Shown here piece by piece: positions 17,867 to 25,371 of a stretch of DNA of 32,896 nt (position 1 is its first letter; each line of letters opens with the position of its first letter). The stretch is from Prolixibacteraceae bacterium (GTDB taxonomy: Bacteria; Bacteroidota; Bacteroidia; Bacteroidales; Prolixibacteraceae): NCBI GenBank assembly GCA_029975525.1, contig JARKOX010000201.1:1-32896 (forward strand). The letters are read 5' to 3'. The position numbers and the translations under genes were made by a program. The notes under the pieces are model-generated. The model worked only from the letters and a program-made list of their open reading frames with translations. It did not search any database and was not told where the DNA came from.

Positions 17867-19537
17867 ATGGTATTGGATCGAAAATTCTGGTGGGCTGCGC
17901 TGCTGCTCTTTGCGTTGGTGATGATCACCGGCATTAAGGTGCCGATGGTGGTAAATGCCGCCAAATATGCGGAAGTTAGCCGCGAGATGGTTGAAAGTGG
18001 CGACTGGATCAACCTGAAAGTCGGCGGGGATGCCTACGACCAGAAACCTCCGCTGATGTTCTGGATCGGGGCCTTGTTCTTCTCCCTGTTTGGCGTGTCG
18101 ACCATCGTTTTTAAAATCTCGGTCCTGCCCTTTTCTTTTCTGGGGATCTACTCCACCTACCGGCTCGGGAAGTTGCTTTACGGGAAATCCACCGGTCAGC
18201 TGGCAGCCCTTTTTTGGGCCAGCAGCCTTGCTTTTCTCCATTTCCACGACGACATCCACACCGACACGCTGCTGGCTTCGGTAGTTGTATTTGCCGTGTG
18301 GCAGCTGGCTGCCTTTTTTGAGGAAAGAAAAACCCGGCAATTCATTTTGGGAATCGTTGGTGTGGGATTGGCCATGCTGACCAAAGGGCCGGTGGGACTG
18401 GTAATTCCGGCCTGCGCCGTGGGCGCCCAGCTGCTGCTGCACCGCCGCTGGCGTGATATTTTCCACCCGCGCTGGATCGTGGCGGCCCTGCTTACCGCGC
18501 TCCTCATCTCCCCGGCGCTGCTTGGCCTCTACAACCAGTTTGGCCCCGAGGGAATCAAATTCTATTTCTGGACCAACAATATGGGGCGCATCACCGGTTC
18601 CTACGCCGGCTCGGGCAACGACCCGGCATTTTACCTGCACACCTCGCTTTACATGCTGGCGCCATTTACAGCTTTTGCCATTGCCGGGGTAGCCCGCGAG
18701 TTCCGGAAATACGTCCTGCACAAAGGAAAGATTGCTGCCGGCGATGAGTTTTACACGCTGGGCGGAACCATTCCCTACCTGCTGGTCCTCTCGTTTGCCC
18801 AAGCCCAGAATCCGCATTACATGATGGCTGTGATCCCGTTTGTCATGATCCTGGCGGCCCGGTTCGTGGTCCAGTTGCAGGCCGGTGAGGTCAGCTCCCC
18901 GCTGTCGCGGGTGATTCTGGAAGCCAACCGCATCATCTCGATCCTGCTCTGGCTGCTGGTTTTTATCTTCACCCTCTACATTTTCCCAGAAAAAAAGAGC
19001 TGGTTCTGGATTACCCTGACCCTTCTGACCGCCATTTTTATCTACTTCCGTTTTCAGCTTAAAGGAACGGAGCGGCAAATTGGCCTGCTCACCCTGACTA
19101 TGTTTGCCTTCATTTTTACCCTACAGGTAAGTATCATCCCGCACCAGCAGGCGTACCACAGCTCGTTCCGGGCGGTCGACGACTACAACCGGCGAATGAC
19201 CGACAGCGAACAGCTGCACATCTACCGGCCACAGGCCCGCTACTGGGAGCTGTTCTTCTACGGAAAAAAACCCGGAAAATATTTTGTTACGGAAAAAGAC
19301 CTCCCGCGGCTGCTCGAAGAATCGGGCGACTGGGTTTATACCGACGCGAAAGGGAAAGAAGAGATCACCCGGGAAATACCCGAAACCCAGGTGGTGGGCG
19401 AATACAACCATCGCAACATCAGCAGCCAGTCGCTAAAATTTCTGAACCCCAAAACCCGGGCGTCGAAACTTGAAAAAAGATATCTCCTGAAATTACCGCA
19501 ACAAATCCTGCGGTATCACCTGCAAAAACGGAAATAG
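17867..19537 (+). CDS. GT39/ArnT-like membrane glycosyltransferase
   Basis: A 556-residue polytopic protein of the PMT/ArnT superfamily, which transfers a sugar from a polyprenyl-phosphate donor to lipid A or protein on the periplasmic face of the inner membrane. Evidence: the first periplasmic loop reads KYAEVSREMVESGDWI followed by YDQKPPLMFW, the two signature segments of the family; DIHTDTLL (about 126-133) and MLTKGPVGLVIP follow, with about ten to twelve hydrophobic helices up to residue 420 and a soluble C-terminal part of about 130 residues. In typical members the first loop has an Asp where this protein has Asn30 and an acidic residue where it has Gln59, which may affect metal and phosphate binding. 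It stands alone between the giant pair and ilvA. The acceptor is unknown. Confidence 0.85.
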   Translation: MVLDRKFWWAALLLFALVMITGIKVPMVVNAAKYAEVSREMVESGDWINLKVGGDAYDQKPPLMFWIGALFFSLFGVSTIVFKISVLPFSFLGIYSTYRLGKLLYGKSTGQLAALFWASSLAFLHFHDDIHTDTLLASVVVFAVWQLAAFFEERKTRQFILGIVGVGLAMLTKGPVGLVIPACAVGAQLLLHRRWRDIFHPRWIVAALLTALLISPALLGLYNQFGPEGIKFYFWTNNMGRITGSYAGSGNDPAFYLHTSLYMLAPFTAFAIAGVAREFRKYVLHKGKIAAGDEFYTLGGTIPYLLVLSFAQAQNPHYMMAVIPFVMILAARFVVQLQAGEVSSPLSRVILEANRIISILLWLLVFIFTLYIFPEKKSWFWITLTLLTAIFIYFRFQLKGTERQIGLLTLTMFAFIFTLQVSIIPHQQAYHSSFRAVDDYNRRMTDSEQLHIYRPQARYWELFFYGKKPGKYFVTEKDLPRLLEESGDWVYTDAKGKEEITREIPETQVVGEYNHRNISSQSLKFLNPKTRASKLEKRYLLKLPQQILRYHLQKRK

Positions 19538-19594
19538 CCCGCCCGGTGAAAGATAACTTTTACACGTTGTGGTGACGGATTTCTGAAAACATTC

Positions 19595-19623
19595 TTGGGT
19601 TTTCTGTGAAACCTTTACTTTTG
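19595..19623 (+). promoter_or_regulatory. Promoter of ilvA
   Basis: TACTTTTG at 19616-19623 is a perfect TAnnTTTG -7 box, with TTG at 19595-19597, 18 bases upstream. Transcription would begin near 19630, downstream of an in-frame ATG at 19606, so that ATG cannot be used and the start at 19645 is correct. The leader is very short, about 15 bases. Confidence 0.65.
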
Positions 19624-19644
19624 CAGATCGCAAAAAAACAGAAA

Positions 19645-20901
19645 ATGAGAGATTCCTATTTTCCCAAACTCAAAGACATAACCAGTGCAAAACTCAACCT
19701 GAATGAGGTGGTCCTCACCACGCCGCTGCAGGAAAACCGCAACCTGAGCGAGCGTTTTCAGGCTAAAATATTGTTGAAACGTGAAGATTTGCAGGCTGTC
19801 CGCTCTTACAAACTGCGGGGCGCCTTCAACAAAATCATGCACCTGACTTCGGAAGAGAGATCGCGCGGGGTGGTTTGCGCCAGCGCCGGAAACCATGCGC
19901 AGGGCGTTGCCTATTCGTGCAGCCTGCTCAATATCAGCGGCAAAATCTACATGCCAGCCACCACCCCCAAGCAAAAGATCACGCAGGTGCGCATGTTTGG
20001 CAAAGACAAAATCAAGATCGTCCTCACCGGCGACACCTTCGACGAGGCCAACCAGGCGGCGTTGGCCGACTGCCACCAGTCGGGCCGCATTTTCATCCAT
20101 CCGTTCGACGACCCGCAGATTATTGAAGGACAGGGAACCGTCGGGCTTGAGATTCTTCAGCAGGCTGCCACCTCCATCGACTATGTGTTCATTCCGGTAG
20201 GCGGTGGCGGACTGGCTGCCGGAGTTGGCGCCTATTTTAAGGAGATCAGCCCAACCACCCAGATCATCGGGGTGGAACCGGCCGGCGCACCTTCGATGAA
20301 AGAGTCGATTGCAGCCGGCAAGGTGATCTCGCTCGAAAATATCGACAAATTTGTTGACGGGGCTGCCGTACAGAAGGCCGGGGAGCTGACTTTTGAAATC
20401 TGCCGGAAAGTCCTCAGCGACATTGTACTGGTTCCCGAAGGGAAGGTGTGCTCCACCATTCTGGAACTCTACAACCAGGACGCCATCGTGGTGGAACCGG
20501 CCGGGGCGCTCTCCATCGCCGCACTCGACTTTTATGCCGAAAAAATTAAAGGAAAAACCGTGGTGTGCATTGTCAGCGGCAGCAACAACGACATTACCCG
20601 CACCGAAGAGATCAAAGAACGTTCGCTGATGTATGAAGGACTCATGCACTATTTTATCGTCCGGTTTCCGCAGCGGGCAGGCGCCCTGCGCGTTTTTACC
20701 GAACAGGTTCTCGGTCCCGGCGACGACATCACCTACTTTGAATACCGCAAAAAGAACAACCGCGAAAACGGTCCTGCGGTGATTGGCATCGAACTGCAAA
20801 ACAAGGATGATTTTCAGGGGCTGATCGAGCGACTCAGCCAACACGGGTTTGTCTATGAATACCTCAACGAAAAACCCGACCTGTTTCAATTTTTGATTTA
20901 G
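19645..20901 (+). CDS. ilvA: Threonine ammonia-lyase (threonine deaminase)
   Basis: A 418-residue PLP enzyme that turns L-threonine into 2-oxobutanoate and ammonia, the first step towards isoleucine, in the cytoplasm. The PLP lysine is Lys56 in SYKLRGAFNK; the phosphate-binding glycine loop is PVGGGGLAAG; CASAGNHAQGVAY and the C-terminal SGSNNDITR segment are standard for the fold. The C-terminal 90 residues (GLMHYFIVRFPQRAGALR, then DDITYFEYRKKNNRENGPA) form one ACT-like regulatory domain, the short form found in Bacillus and Corynebacterium, so allosteric control by isoleucine is likely. The start is fixed by the promoter, which overlaps the longer upstream frame. The other ilv genes are not adjacent, and the gene seems to be a single unit, with the metallophosphoesterase gene starting 58 bp downstream. 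Confidence 0.95.
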   Translation: MRDSYFPKLKDITSAKLNLNEVVLTTPLQENRNLSERFQAKILLKREDLQAVRSYKLRGAFNKIMHLTSEERSRGVVCASAGNHAQGVAYSCSLLNISGKIYMPATTPKQKITQVRMFGKDKIKIVLTGDTFDEANQAALADCHQSGRIFIHPFDDPQIIEGQGTVGLEILQQAATSIDYVFIPVGGGGLAAGVGAYFKEISPTTQIIGVEPAGAPSMKESIAAGKVISLENIDKFVDGAAVQKAGELTFEICRKVLSDIVLVPEGKVCSTILELYNQDAIVVEPAGALSIAALDFYAEKIKGKTVVCIVSGSNNDITRTEEIKERSLMYEGLMHYFIVRFPQRAGALRVFTEQVLGPGDDITYFEYRKKNNRENGPAVIGIELQNKDDFQGLIERLSQHGFVYEYLNEKPDLFQFLI

Positions 20902-20930
20902 TTCTTCCCAGCAGCAGACTAACTCCTGTA

Positions 20931-20944
20931 TTTAAACGTTTAAA
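20931..20944 (+). promoter_or_regulatory. CG-centred perfect palindrome upstream of the metallophosphoesterase gene
   Basis: TTTAAACGTTTAAA is a 14-base perfect palindrome centred on CG, ending 15 bases before the ATG at 20960. AAACGTTT cores are typical of operators bound by LacI-family sugar regulators. At this distance a bound repressor would block translation-start-proximal transcription. No LacI-type gene is in the window. Confidence 0.45.
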
Positions 20945-20959
20945 CAAATAAAACTCCGT

Positions 20960-21958
20960 ATGAAACATTCGATTCTGATCCTTCTTGTTACACTCCTGAT
21001 CGGTTCGGCGGGAGAAAGCCAGGCCAAAAACAAACTGAAATTCCGGGAAGGGGGTACCTATAAAATTGTCCAGTTTACCGACACCCATTTCGACCAGAAA
21101 TCGGGAAAGTCGGATGCTGTTCTCTTGTTAATGAATGAGGTGCTCGATCTCGAAAAACCCGACCTGGTAATTTTTACCGGCGATGCAGTAACCCAAAAAC
21201 CATCGGCCGAAGGGTGGAAAAAGCTGACGGAACCTCTGGTGAGTCGTCAGATCCCCTGGGCTGCAGCTTTTGGGAACCACGATGATGAATACGACCTCAC
21301 CCGGAAGGAGATCCGGACGGTAATCCAGAATATTCCTTACAATCTCAATCAAGTGGGCCCGAAGAAAGTGCCCGGCTTCTGCAACTATCTCCTGCCGCTG
21401 CAAAGTTCAGGCAGCCCAAAAGTTGCCGCGCTGCTCTACTGCATGGACTCTAACGCTTACACGCCGATTAAAGGCGTCGGGAGTTACGGTTGGTTTCTGC
21501 GTCCGCAAATCGACTGGTACGTCGAAACAAGCCAGAAACAAACCCGGCTAAACGGTGGCACCCCGCTGCCGGCGCTCGCTTTTTTCCACATTCCCCTGCC
21601 GGAATATACGGAAGCTTTTGAGAAGGGAGACATCTCCCCCATCGGACGGAAAGATGAAAAAGTGTGCTCGCCTGTAATCAACACCGGCCTTTTTGCGGCC
21701 ATGCTCGAACAAGGCGATGTGATGGCAACTTTCACGGGGCACGACCATGTCAACAACTACATCTCCTCCCTGCACGGCCTGGGGCTGATCTACGGACAAT
21801 TCTCGGGGGGCACAAACACCTACGGAGACCAGACTGGAGCCCGCATCATTGAAATGAAAGAAGGCGAACGCAGTTTTAAAACCTGGATTCGTTACAAAGG
21901 GGGTGAAAAAGTTCACGAAGCGGCTTTCCCCTTCAAAAAAGCAGAAAACCCGAAATAG
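20960..21958 (+). CDS. Secreted calcineurin-like metallophosphoesterase
   Basis: A 332-residue phosphatase or phosphodiesterase with a signal peptide (LILLVTLLIGSAGESQA, cleavage about residue 22), so it acts in the periplasm or outside. The two-metal site is complete: FTDTHFD (Asp41, His43), FTGDAV (Asp), GNHDDEYD (Asn-His), FFHIPLPEY (His) and TGHDHVNN (His-x-His). Architecture resembles the purple-acid-phosphatase-29/ICC-like group that handles phosphomonoesters or cyclic nucleotides; the substrate is not determined. It follows ilvA by 58 bp but has a palindromic operator-like element in front, so it is probably regulated separately. It converges with the ADP-ribosylglycohydrolase gene, and a shared hairpin lies in between. 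Confidence 0.9.
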   Translation: MKHSILILLVTLLIGSAGESQAKNKLKFREGGTYKIVQFTDTHFDQKSGKSDAVLLLMNEVLDLEKPDLVIFTGDAVTQKPSAEGWKKLTEPLVSRQIPWAAAFGNHDDEYDLTRKEIRTVIQNIPYNLNQVGPKKVPGFCNYLLPLQSSGSPKVAALLYCMDSNAYTPIKGVGSYGWFLRPQIDWYVETSQKQTRLNGGTPLPALAFFHIPLPEYTEAFEKGDISPIGRKDEKVCSPVINTGLFAAMLEQGDVMATFTGHDHVNNYISSLHGLGLIYGQFSGGTNTYGDQTGARIIEMKEGERSFKTWIRYKGGEKVHEAAFPFKKAENPK

Positions 21959-22029
21959 ATAACTGACTTACTGGCCAGCACCAGCAGCAGTCCCGCCCGG
22001 AAAAGCAAAAAAATGCCCGCCTGCGTGGC

Positions 22030-22069
22030 TTTTCATCCGGAAACCCCTTAAATTTTTTCCGGATGAAAA
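22030..22069. terminator. Bidirectional hairpin between convergent genes
   Basis: A 14-bp perfect stem (5' arm 22030-22043, 3' arm 22056-22069) with a 12-base loop has TTTT/AAAA at its outer ends and lies between the plus-strand phosphoesterase gene and the minus-strand ADP-ribosylglycohydrolase gene. No U-tract follows outside the stem, so its action may depend on the A/T ends or on Rho. The rest of the 273-bp gap shows nothing I recognise. Confidence 0.6.
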
Positions 22070-22231
22070 TGCCCATACAACGACAACCAGGGAGCTCCCT
22101 GTCCCAATCTGCAAAAAAAGACACAACCGGCTTTTCCGGGCGGCGAAACTACTGAATGATATACCGCCTCAAATCACGTCGCCCGCAAAAGGGTTAACCT
22201 GTCTGACACCCCCTGCCAACCTCTTGAAAAA

Positions 22232-23785
22232 TTACTTTTCAGCACCGGAAGACAGCGCGGCCTGTGCATAAATAATCAGGTCGCCCAGCGAAACCCGGTA
22301 CCCGGGAGCGGGATCTTTCAGCCGGATAGTCAACTGATGTTTTCCGACAGGCAACTGGTATTTCCAGCACACGTCGTTTCGCCGTCCGTGGCTGGAGGTC
22401 CCCATTCCAGCCTGTTCAAAAACAACGCCGTCAACCGACGATTCAACCTGCAGAACGGCATCAGTGGCAGTCCCCTCTTTCCCGGCACTGCCGGTAACCA
22501 CAAAACCGATTCCTTCAAATTCAAGCGTCACTTCGTGGTTGTTGAGGTCCAATGTTTTTCCGATCCGACGGCGTTCAACAGGCTGGTGGCCTTCAAAGCC
22601 AACTTCCAGCGGGACCGCCTGAATGGTTTCAGCCGGGATCTCCAGCTCTTCGGCATCGGTATTCACCCCTTTCCGCCGGAGCATTTCCAGCGCATGTTTG
22701 TTTCCGATGGCATATACATCGCTGAGCGACATGGTGGTATACCTGAAATCCATCTCTTCAACCTGCAGAAGCGGCGTTCTCCAGTAATCGGGAATATTTT
22801 CATAGCCCAGGACCGTTCCGAGGATACCGCCGGCGCTGGCCGGGTTACAGTCGGAATCCTGCCCGCAACGGGTGCTGATGGCGAGCGTCCGGCCAAAATC
22901 TCCCTCCCCGTAAAGCAAACCAATCACGATGTAGGCTGCATTAATTTTGGCGTCGATGTTAAAACTGTGGAAAACCCCGTCGGGGCAACCCACATCCGAC
23001 GACCATTTCCGTTCGGCTTCAAACCAGGTCTGTTTCCAGTCGCCGGGGTACATTTTCCACCAGCCGATAACATCGTTGATACACTGATAAAACTGCGATT
23101 CGGCCGGAATAGCCTTGAGCGCTTCCGTCACAATAAACTCCAGGTCGTCAGAAATAAAGGCAAGCGAATACATGGCGGCTACATAAACCCCGCCATACCA
23201 GCCATCGCCGTAATTCATGATATGCCCGATCTTGTCACAGATGCTGCTGGCTTCATTGACCATTCCGGGCGCCATCAGTCCGGCAAAATCCGCTTCGATC
23301 TGGAAATCAATATCGTCGGAGTGCGGATTATTGAGCCAATGTCCCGAGGCAGGCGGCAGGATGCCGTTGAGGATGTTGTAACGGGCGCTCTGGTTGGCGT
23401 GCCAGAGCATGTAGCCGGCGTTGGCAAACGCTTTGGCATGCGCTTCGGCGGGAGCATCGAGCCCCTCTTTTTCAAAAACATCCACAAAAGTGAGATCCAT
23501 GTACACATCGTCGTACAGGCCGGGAGCGTTTTCATAATACCAGCGCACACTCCCCTCTTCCCACAAAATGGGCTGGTAGTCCTGGATCATGGTACCATTA
23601 AACCGGAACTCGGTGGGTCCTCCGAAGGTGCAGCCGATTACCTGTCCGGCCCAGCCTCCCTTAATTTTATCCTGAAGCCGGGCTTTGGTCATTTTGCGGT
23701 TGACCGTCTCTCCGGCCGGTTTGCCGGCGGGCTGGCAAGCTGCCAGTAAAATGGTAATAAACAGCAGTGAAAGAATTTGTTTCAT
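22232..23785 (-). CDS. ADP-ribosylglycohydrolase-family lipoprotein
   Basis: A 517-residue protein, start at 23785 because this gives a lipoprotein signal (LLFITILLAAC, Cys17); the longer frame upstream has no coding look. The hydrolase fold runs from about residue 33 to 380: GGWAGQVIGCTFGGPTEF, the metal-binding DDVYMDLTF (about 92-100), NPHSDDIDFQIEADF, and GQDSDCNPASAGGILG (about 306-321), the second metal motif. These dinuclear-magnesium enzymes cleave ribosyl bonds; the exported lipoprotein subgroup common in PULs has no proven substrate. The last 130 residues look like a galactose-binding-type beta module (LDLNNHEVTLEFEGIGF). It is last in the locus. A ribokinase-like remnant lies 5 bp upstream. 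Context suggests release of ribose from a nucleoside or ribosylated ligand (inference). Confidence 0.87.
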   Translation of the reverse strand: MKQILSLLFITILLAACQPAGKPAGETVNRKMTKARLQDKIKGGWAGQVIGCTFGGPTEFRFNGTMIQDYQPILWEEGSVRWYYENAPGLYDDVYMDLTFVDVFEKEGLDAPAEAHAKAFANAGYMLWHANQSARYNILNGILPPASGHWLNNPHSDDIDFQIEADFAGLMAPGMVNEASSICDKIGHIMNYGDGWYGGVYVAAMYSLAFISDDLEFIVTEALKAIPAESQFYQCINDVIGWWKMYPGDWKQTWFEAERKWSSDVGCPDGVFHSFNIDAKINAAYIVIGLLYGEGDFGRTLAISTRCGQDSDCNPASAGGILGTVLGYENIPDYWRTPLLQVEEMDFRYTTMSLSDVYAIGNKHALEMLRRKGVNTDAEELEIPAETIQAVPLEVGFEGHQPVERRRIGKTLDLNNHEVTLEFEGIGFVVTGSAGKEGTATDAVLQVESSVDGVVFEQAGMGTSSHGRRNDVCWKYQLPVGKHQLTIRLKDPAPGYRVSLGDLIIYAQAALSSGAEK

Positions 23786-23790
23786 GGTTA

Positions 23791-23922
23791 TTATTTTTGG
23801 TTTAGTGATGTTTTCGCCCCGGAAGCGGCCACAATCAGCGCTTCCCCGCCGGAGAAGAAAATTTTTCTGGTTTGAACCACCCGGTCGACATTCAAACTGC
23901 CGATGGCCACTATTCTTTCCAT
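23791..23922 (-). pseudogene. Ribokinase (PfkB) 5' remnant or leader peptide, 43 codons
   Basis: An intact ATG-to-TAA frame of 43 residues begins MERIVAIGSLNVDRVVQT, the unmistakable N-terminal strand of ribokinase-type PfkB sugar kinases (IGSLNxD). It continues SGGEALIV, like the GGETL segment, and ends ASGAKTSLNQK, a degraded form of the GGKGANQ motif, then stops. The rest of the kinase (about 260 residues, including the GAGD catalytic site) is absent. The stop lies 5 bases before the ADP-ribosylglycohydrolase ATG. A possible -7 box (TAACTTAG, one mismatch) lies just upstream near 23950. It is either a deletion remnant or is kept as a short leader that couples translation to the next gene. 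Confidence 0.6.
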
Positions 23923-24009
23923 AAGTTTGGTTCTTTTGCAGGGCCACTAAGTTATAATATTTTGAAATCGTTATCCGGGCAAAGCCGGTTTGTTCAAAAA
24001 AACCACTTC

Positions 24010-24050
24010 AACAGAAACAGAAAGGCTGCCCGGAGTAACCGGCACAGCCT
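24010..24050 (-). terminator. Terminator after the Sus-like operon
   Basis: On the minus strand AGGCTG (24050-24045) plus CCGG pair with CCGG plus CAGCCT (24028-24023) around a small loop, with a two-base/one-base internal bulge, followed by TTCTGTTTCTG. It lies 28 bases past the glycan-binding protein stop and would end the sigma-to-SGBP transcript, so the ADP-ribosylglycohydrolase is probably expressed from its own promoter. Confidence 0.6.
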
Positions 24051-24077
24051 CTCTGAAAACTATTATAACTCTACTTT

Positions 24078-25241
24078 TTATGGTTGCACAACCGGCGTAC
24101 AAATCCGGAAATTATCGAAATAGGTTGCAAACTTGTCGTAAACCTGCTTGTTGGTTTTAAACACCAGCTGGAAGTCGTTGATCGAAGCGACTCCCAGGCC
24201 GATGGAGCTGAGCGGGACGGTAACGGTCATCCAGCCATTGGTGGTAAAGCCGGTGGTACGGTAGGCCAGCCACTCCTGCGGGCGGAAGTTGTAGGTTTTA
24301 CTTCCGTTGAGGGTAACCAGCAGCGTGGCATGGTCTTCGGCGCCCAGCGCGTCGCTCCAAACCCAGGGTTCCTTTGCATTGACTTCGAACTTGAGCACTT
24401 TACCGGTGAAGTCCACGTCGTTGTAACCATAATCGAACCAGCAGGTTGAGGTAACCCAATCGTTGTTCCAACTGCTCGGAGGCAATTCGGTTCCCACCAC
24501 GTAACCATAATTTCCGTTGAGGGATTCGCCATCCGAACGCATGGGCATTCCGCCCCAACAGGCGATCGATCCCCAGCTGGTGGCCGGCTTGTCGAAATCG
24601 AAAAGCCACATTCCCGGATCCCGGTATTTGAAGGTCGAAACGGTGGTACCACCTTCGCCGGTTACGGTAATTAACGATCCGGCAGTTGCCCCGGCAGGAA
24701 CAGTAACCGTAATTTCGGTCTCCTTCACCTCAACAATTTGCGCCGGCAAGCTGCCAAATTTTACCTCGTTGATAAAATAGAAGAAATTCCCCCGCACTTT
24801 GGTGTTACTTCCCGGAGGCGCCATTTCGTTGTAAAGCCCGGAGACGACCGGTTTGGGCAGTTCTACCCGAAAATCGGTTTCATAAACCAATCCTTTGCCC
24901 GTGACCAGCTTGACTTTGTTGATCATTTCGCCCGGCAACTGATCGGGGATTGCACAAATAATCGAGGTGGAGGTGACAAAATTGGGGTTCAGCACCGCCT
25001 GCAGGTCGTTGAACCAAACCTCCTGTACATTCTGCAGGTTCTGCCCGACAATGGCGACATACAGGCCAAACGACCCGGATGTGATGGTTGAATCCTTCTC
25101 CACCACACGAAATTTGGTTACAACGGGCATCACATCCTCTTCGTCGTTCTCGCAGGAGTTTAAAACCACTCCGGCCATCAGCACAACAAACAGAAGCAGG
25201 ATCCCGATGAGCACTCTTTGAATATTATTTTTGTTTTTCAT
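24078..25241 (-). CDS. IPT/TIG-domain surface glycan-binding lipoprotein (SGBP)
   Basis: A 387-residue accessory protein of a Sus-like system; it would sit on the cell surface and hold ligand for SusCD. Start at 25241 (MKNKNNIQ) gives a lipoprotein signal with Cys30 in LNSC; the acidic run ENDEED after Cys fits the Bacteroidota surface-export signal. Two IPT/TIG immunoglobulin-like domains follow (about 38-125: VAIVGQNLQNVQEVWFND; about 125-205: GNFFYFINEVKFGSLPAQI and VTVPAGATAGSLITVTG). The C-terminal half is rich in aromatic residues (MWLFDFDKPATSWGS, WVTSTCWFDYGYNDVDF) and resembles the SGBP-B carbohydrate-binding module. It lies 130 bp after susD; a GCAGC/GCTGC hairpin near 25273-25289 may set its expression below that of susCD. 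Ligand is not known. Confidence 0.85.
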   Translation of the reverse strand: MKNKNNIQRVLIGILLLFVVLMAGVVLNSCENDEEDVMPVVTKFRVVEKDSTITSGSFGLYVAIVGQNLQNVQEVWFNDLQAVLNPNFVTSTSIICAIPDQLPGEMINKVKLVTGKGLVYETDFRVELPKPVVSGLYNEMAPPGSNTKVRGNFFYFINEVKFGSLPAQIVEVKETEITVTVPAGATAGSLITVTGEGGTTVSTFKYRDPGMWLFDFDKPATSWGSIACWGGMPMRSDGESLNGNYGYVVGTELPPSSWNNDWVTSTCWFDYGYNDVDFTGKVLKFEVNAKEPWVWSDALGAEDHATLLVTLNGSKTYNFRPQEWLAYRTTGFTTNGWMTVTVPLSSIGLGVASINDFQLVFKTNKQVYDKFATYFDNFRICTPVVQP

Positions 25242-25371
25242 ATTCCTATTTTTTATTGGTTTACAATGGTCTGCAGCCCGAAGAGCTGCCTGACAGAAAT
25301 TCACCAGCCGCAAGTTTTCCCCTTCCGGGTTGAACTATTTTCTGATGGCTCATTTCACCGCTCATTTCAAA

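Noticed and set aside
19615-20889. 424-codon minus-strand frame opposite ilvA
   Set aside because: It covers exactly the ilvA coding region and shows no motif; ilvA is certain.
22337-23749. 470-codon plus-strand open frame opposite the ADP-ribosylglycohydrolase gene
   Set aside because: The minus-strand gene has full family motifs and a lipoprotein signal; the plus-strand frame is a mirror of its codons.
23786-23947. 54-codon N-terminal extension of the ADP-ribosylglycohydrolase
   Set aside because: The extension is not signal-like and overlaps, in another frame, the ribokinase-like remnant; the ATG at 23785 gives a lipobox.
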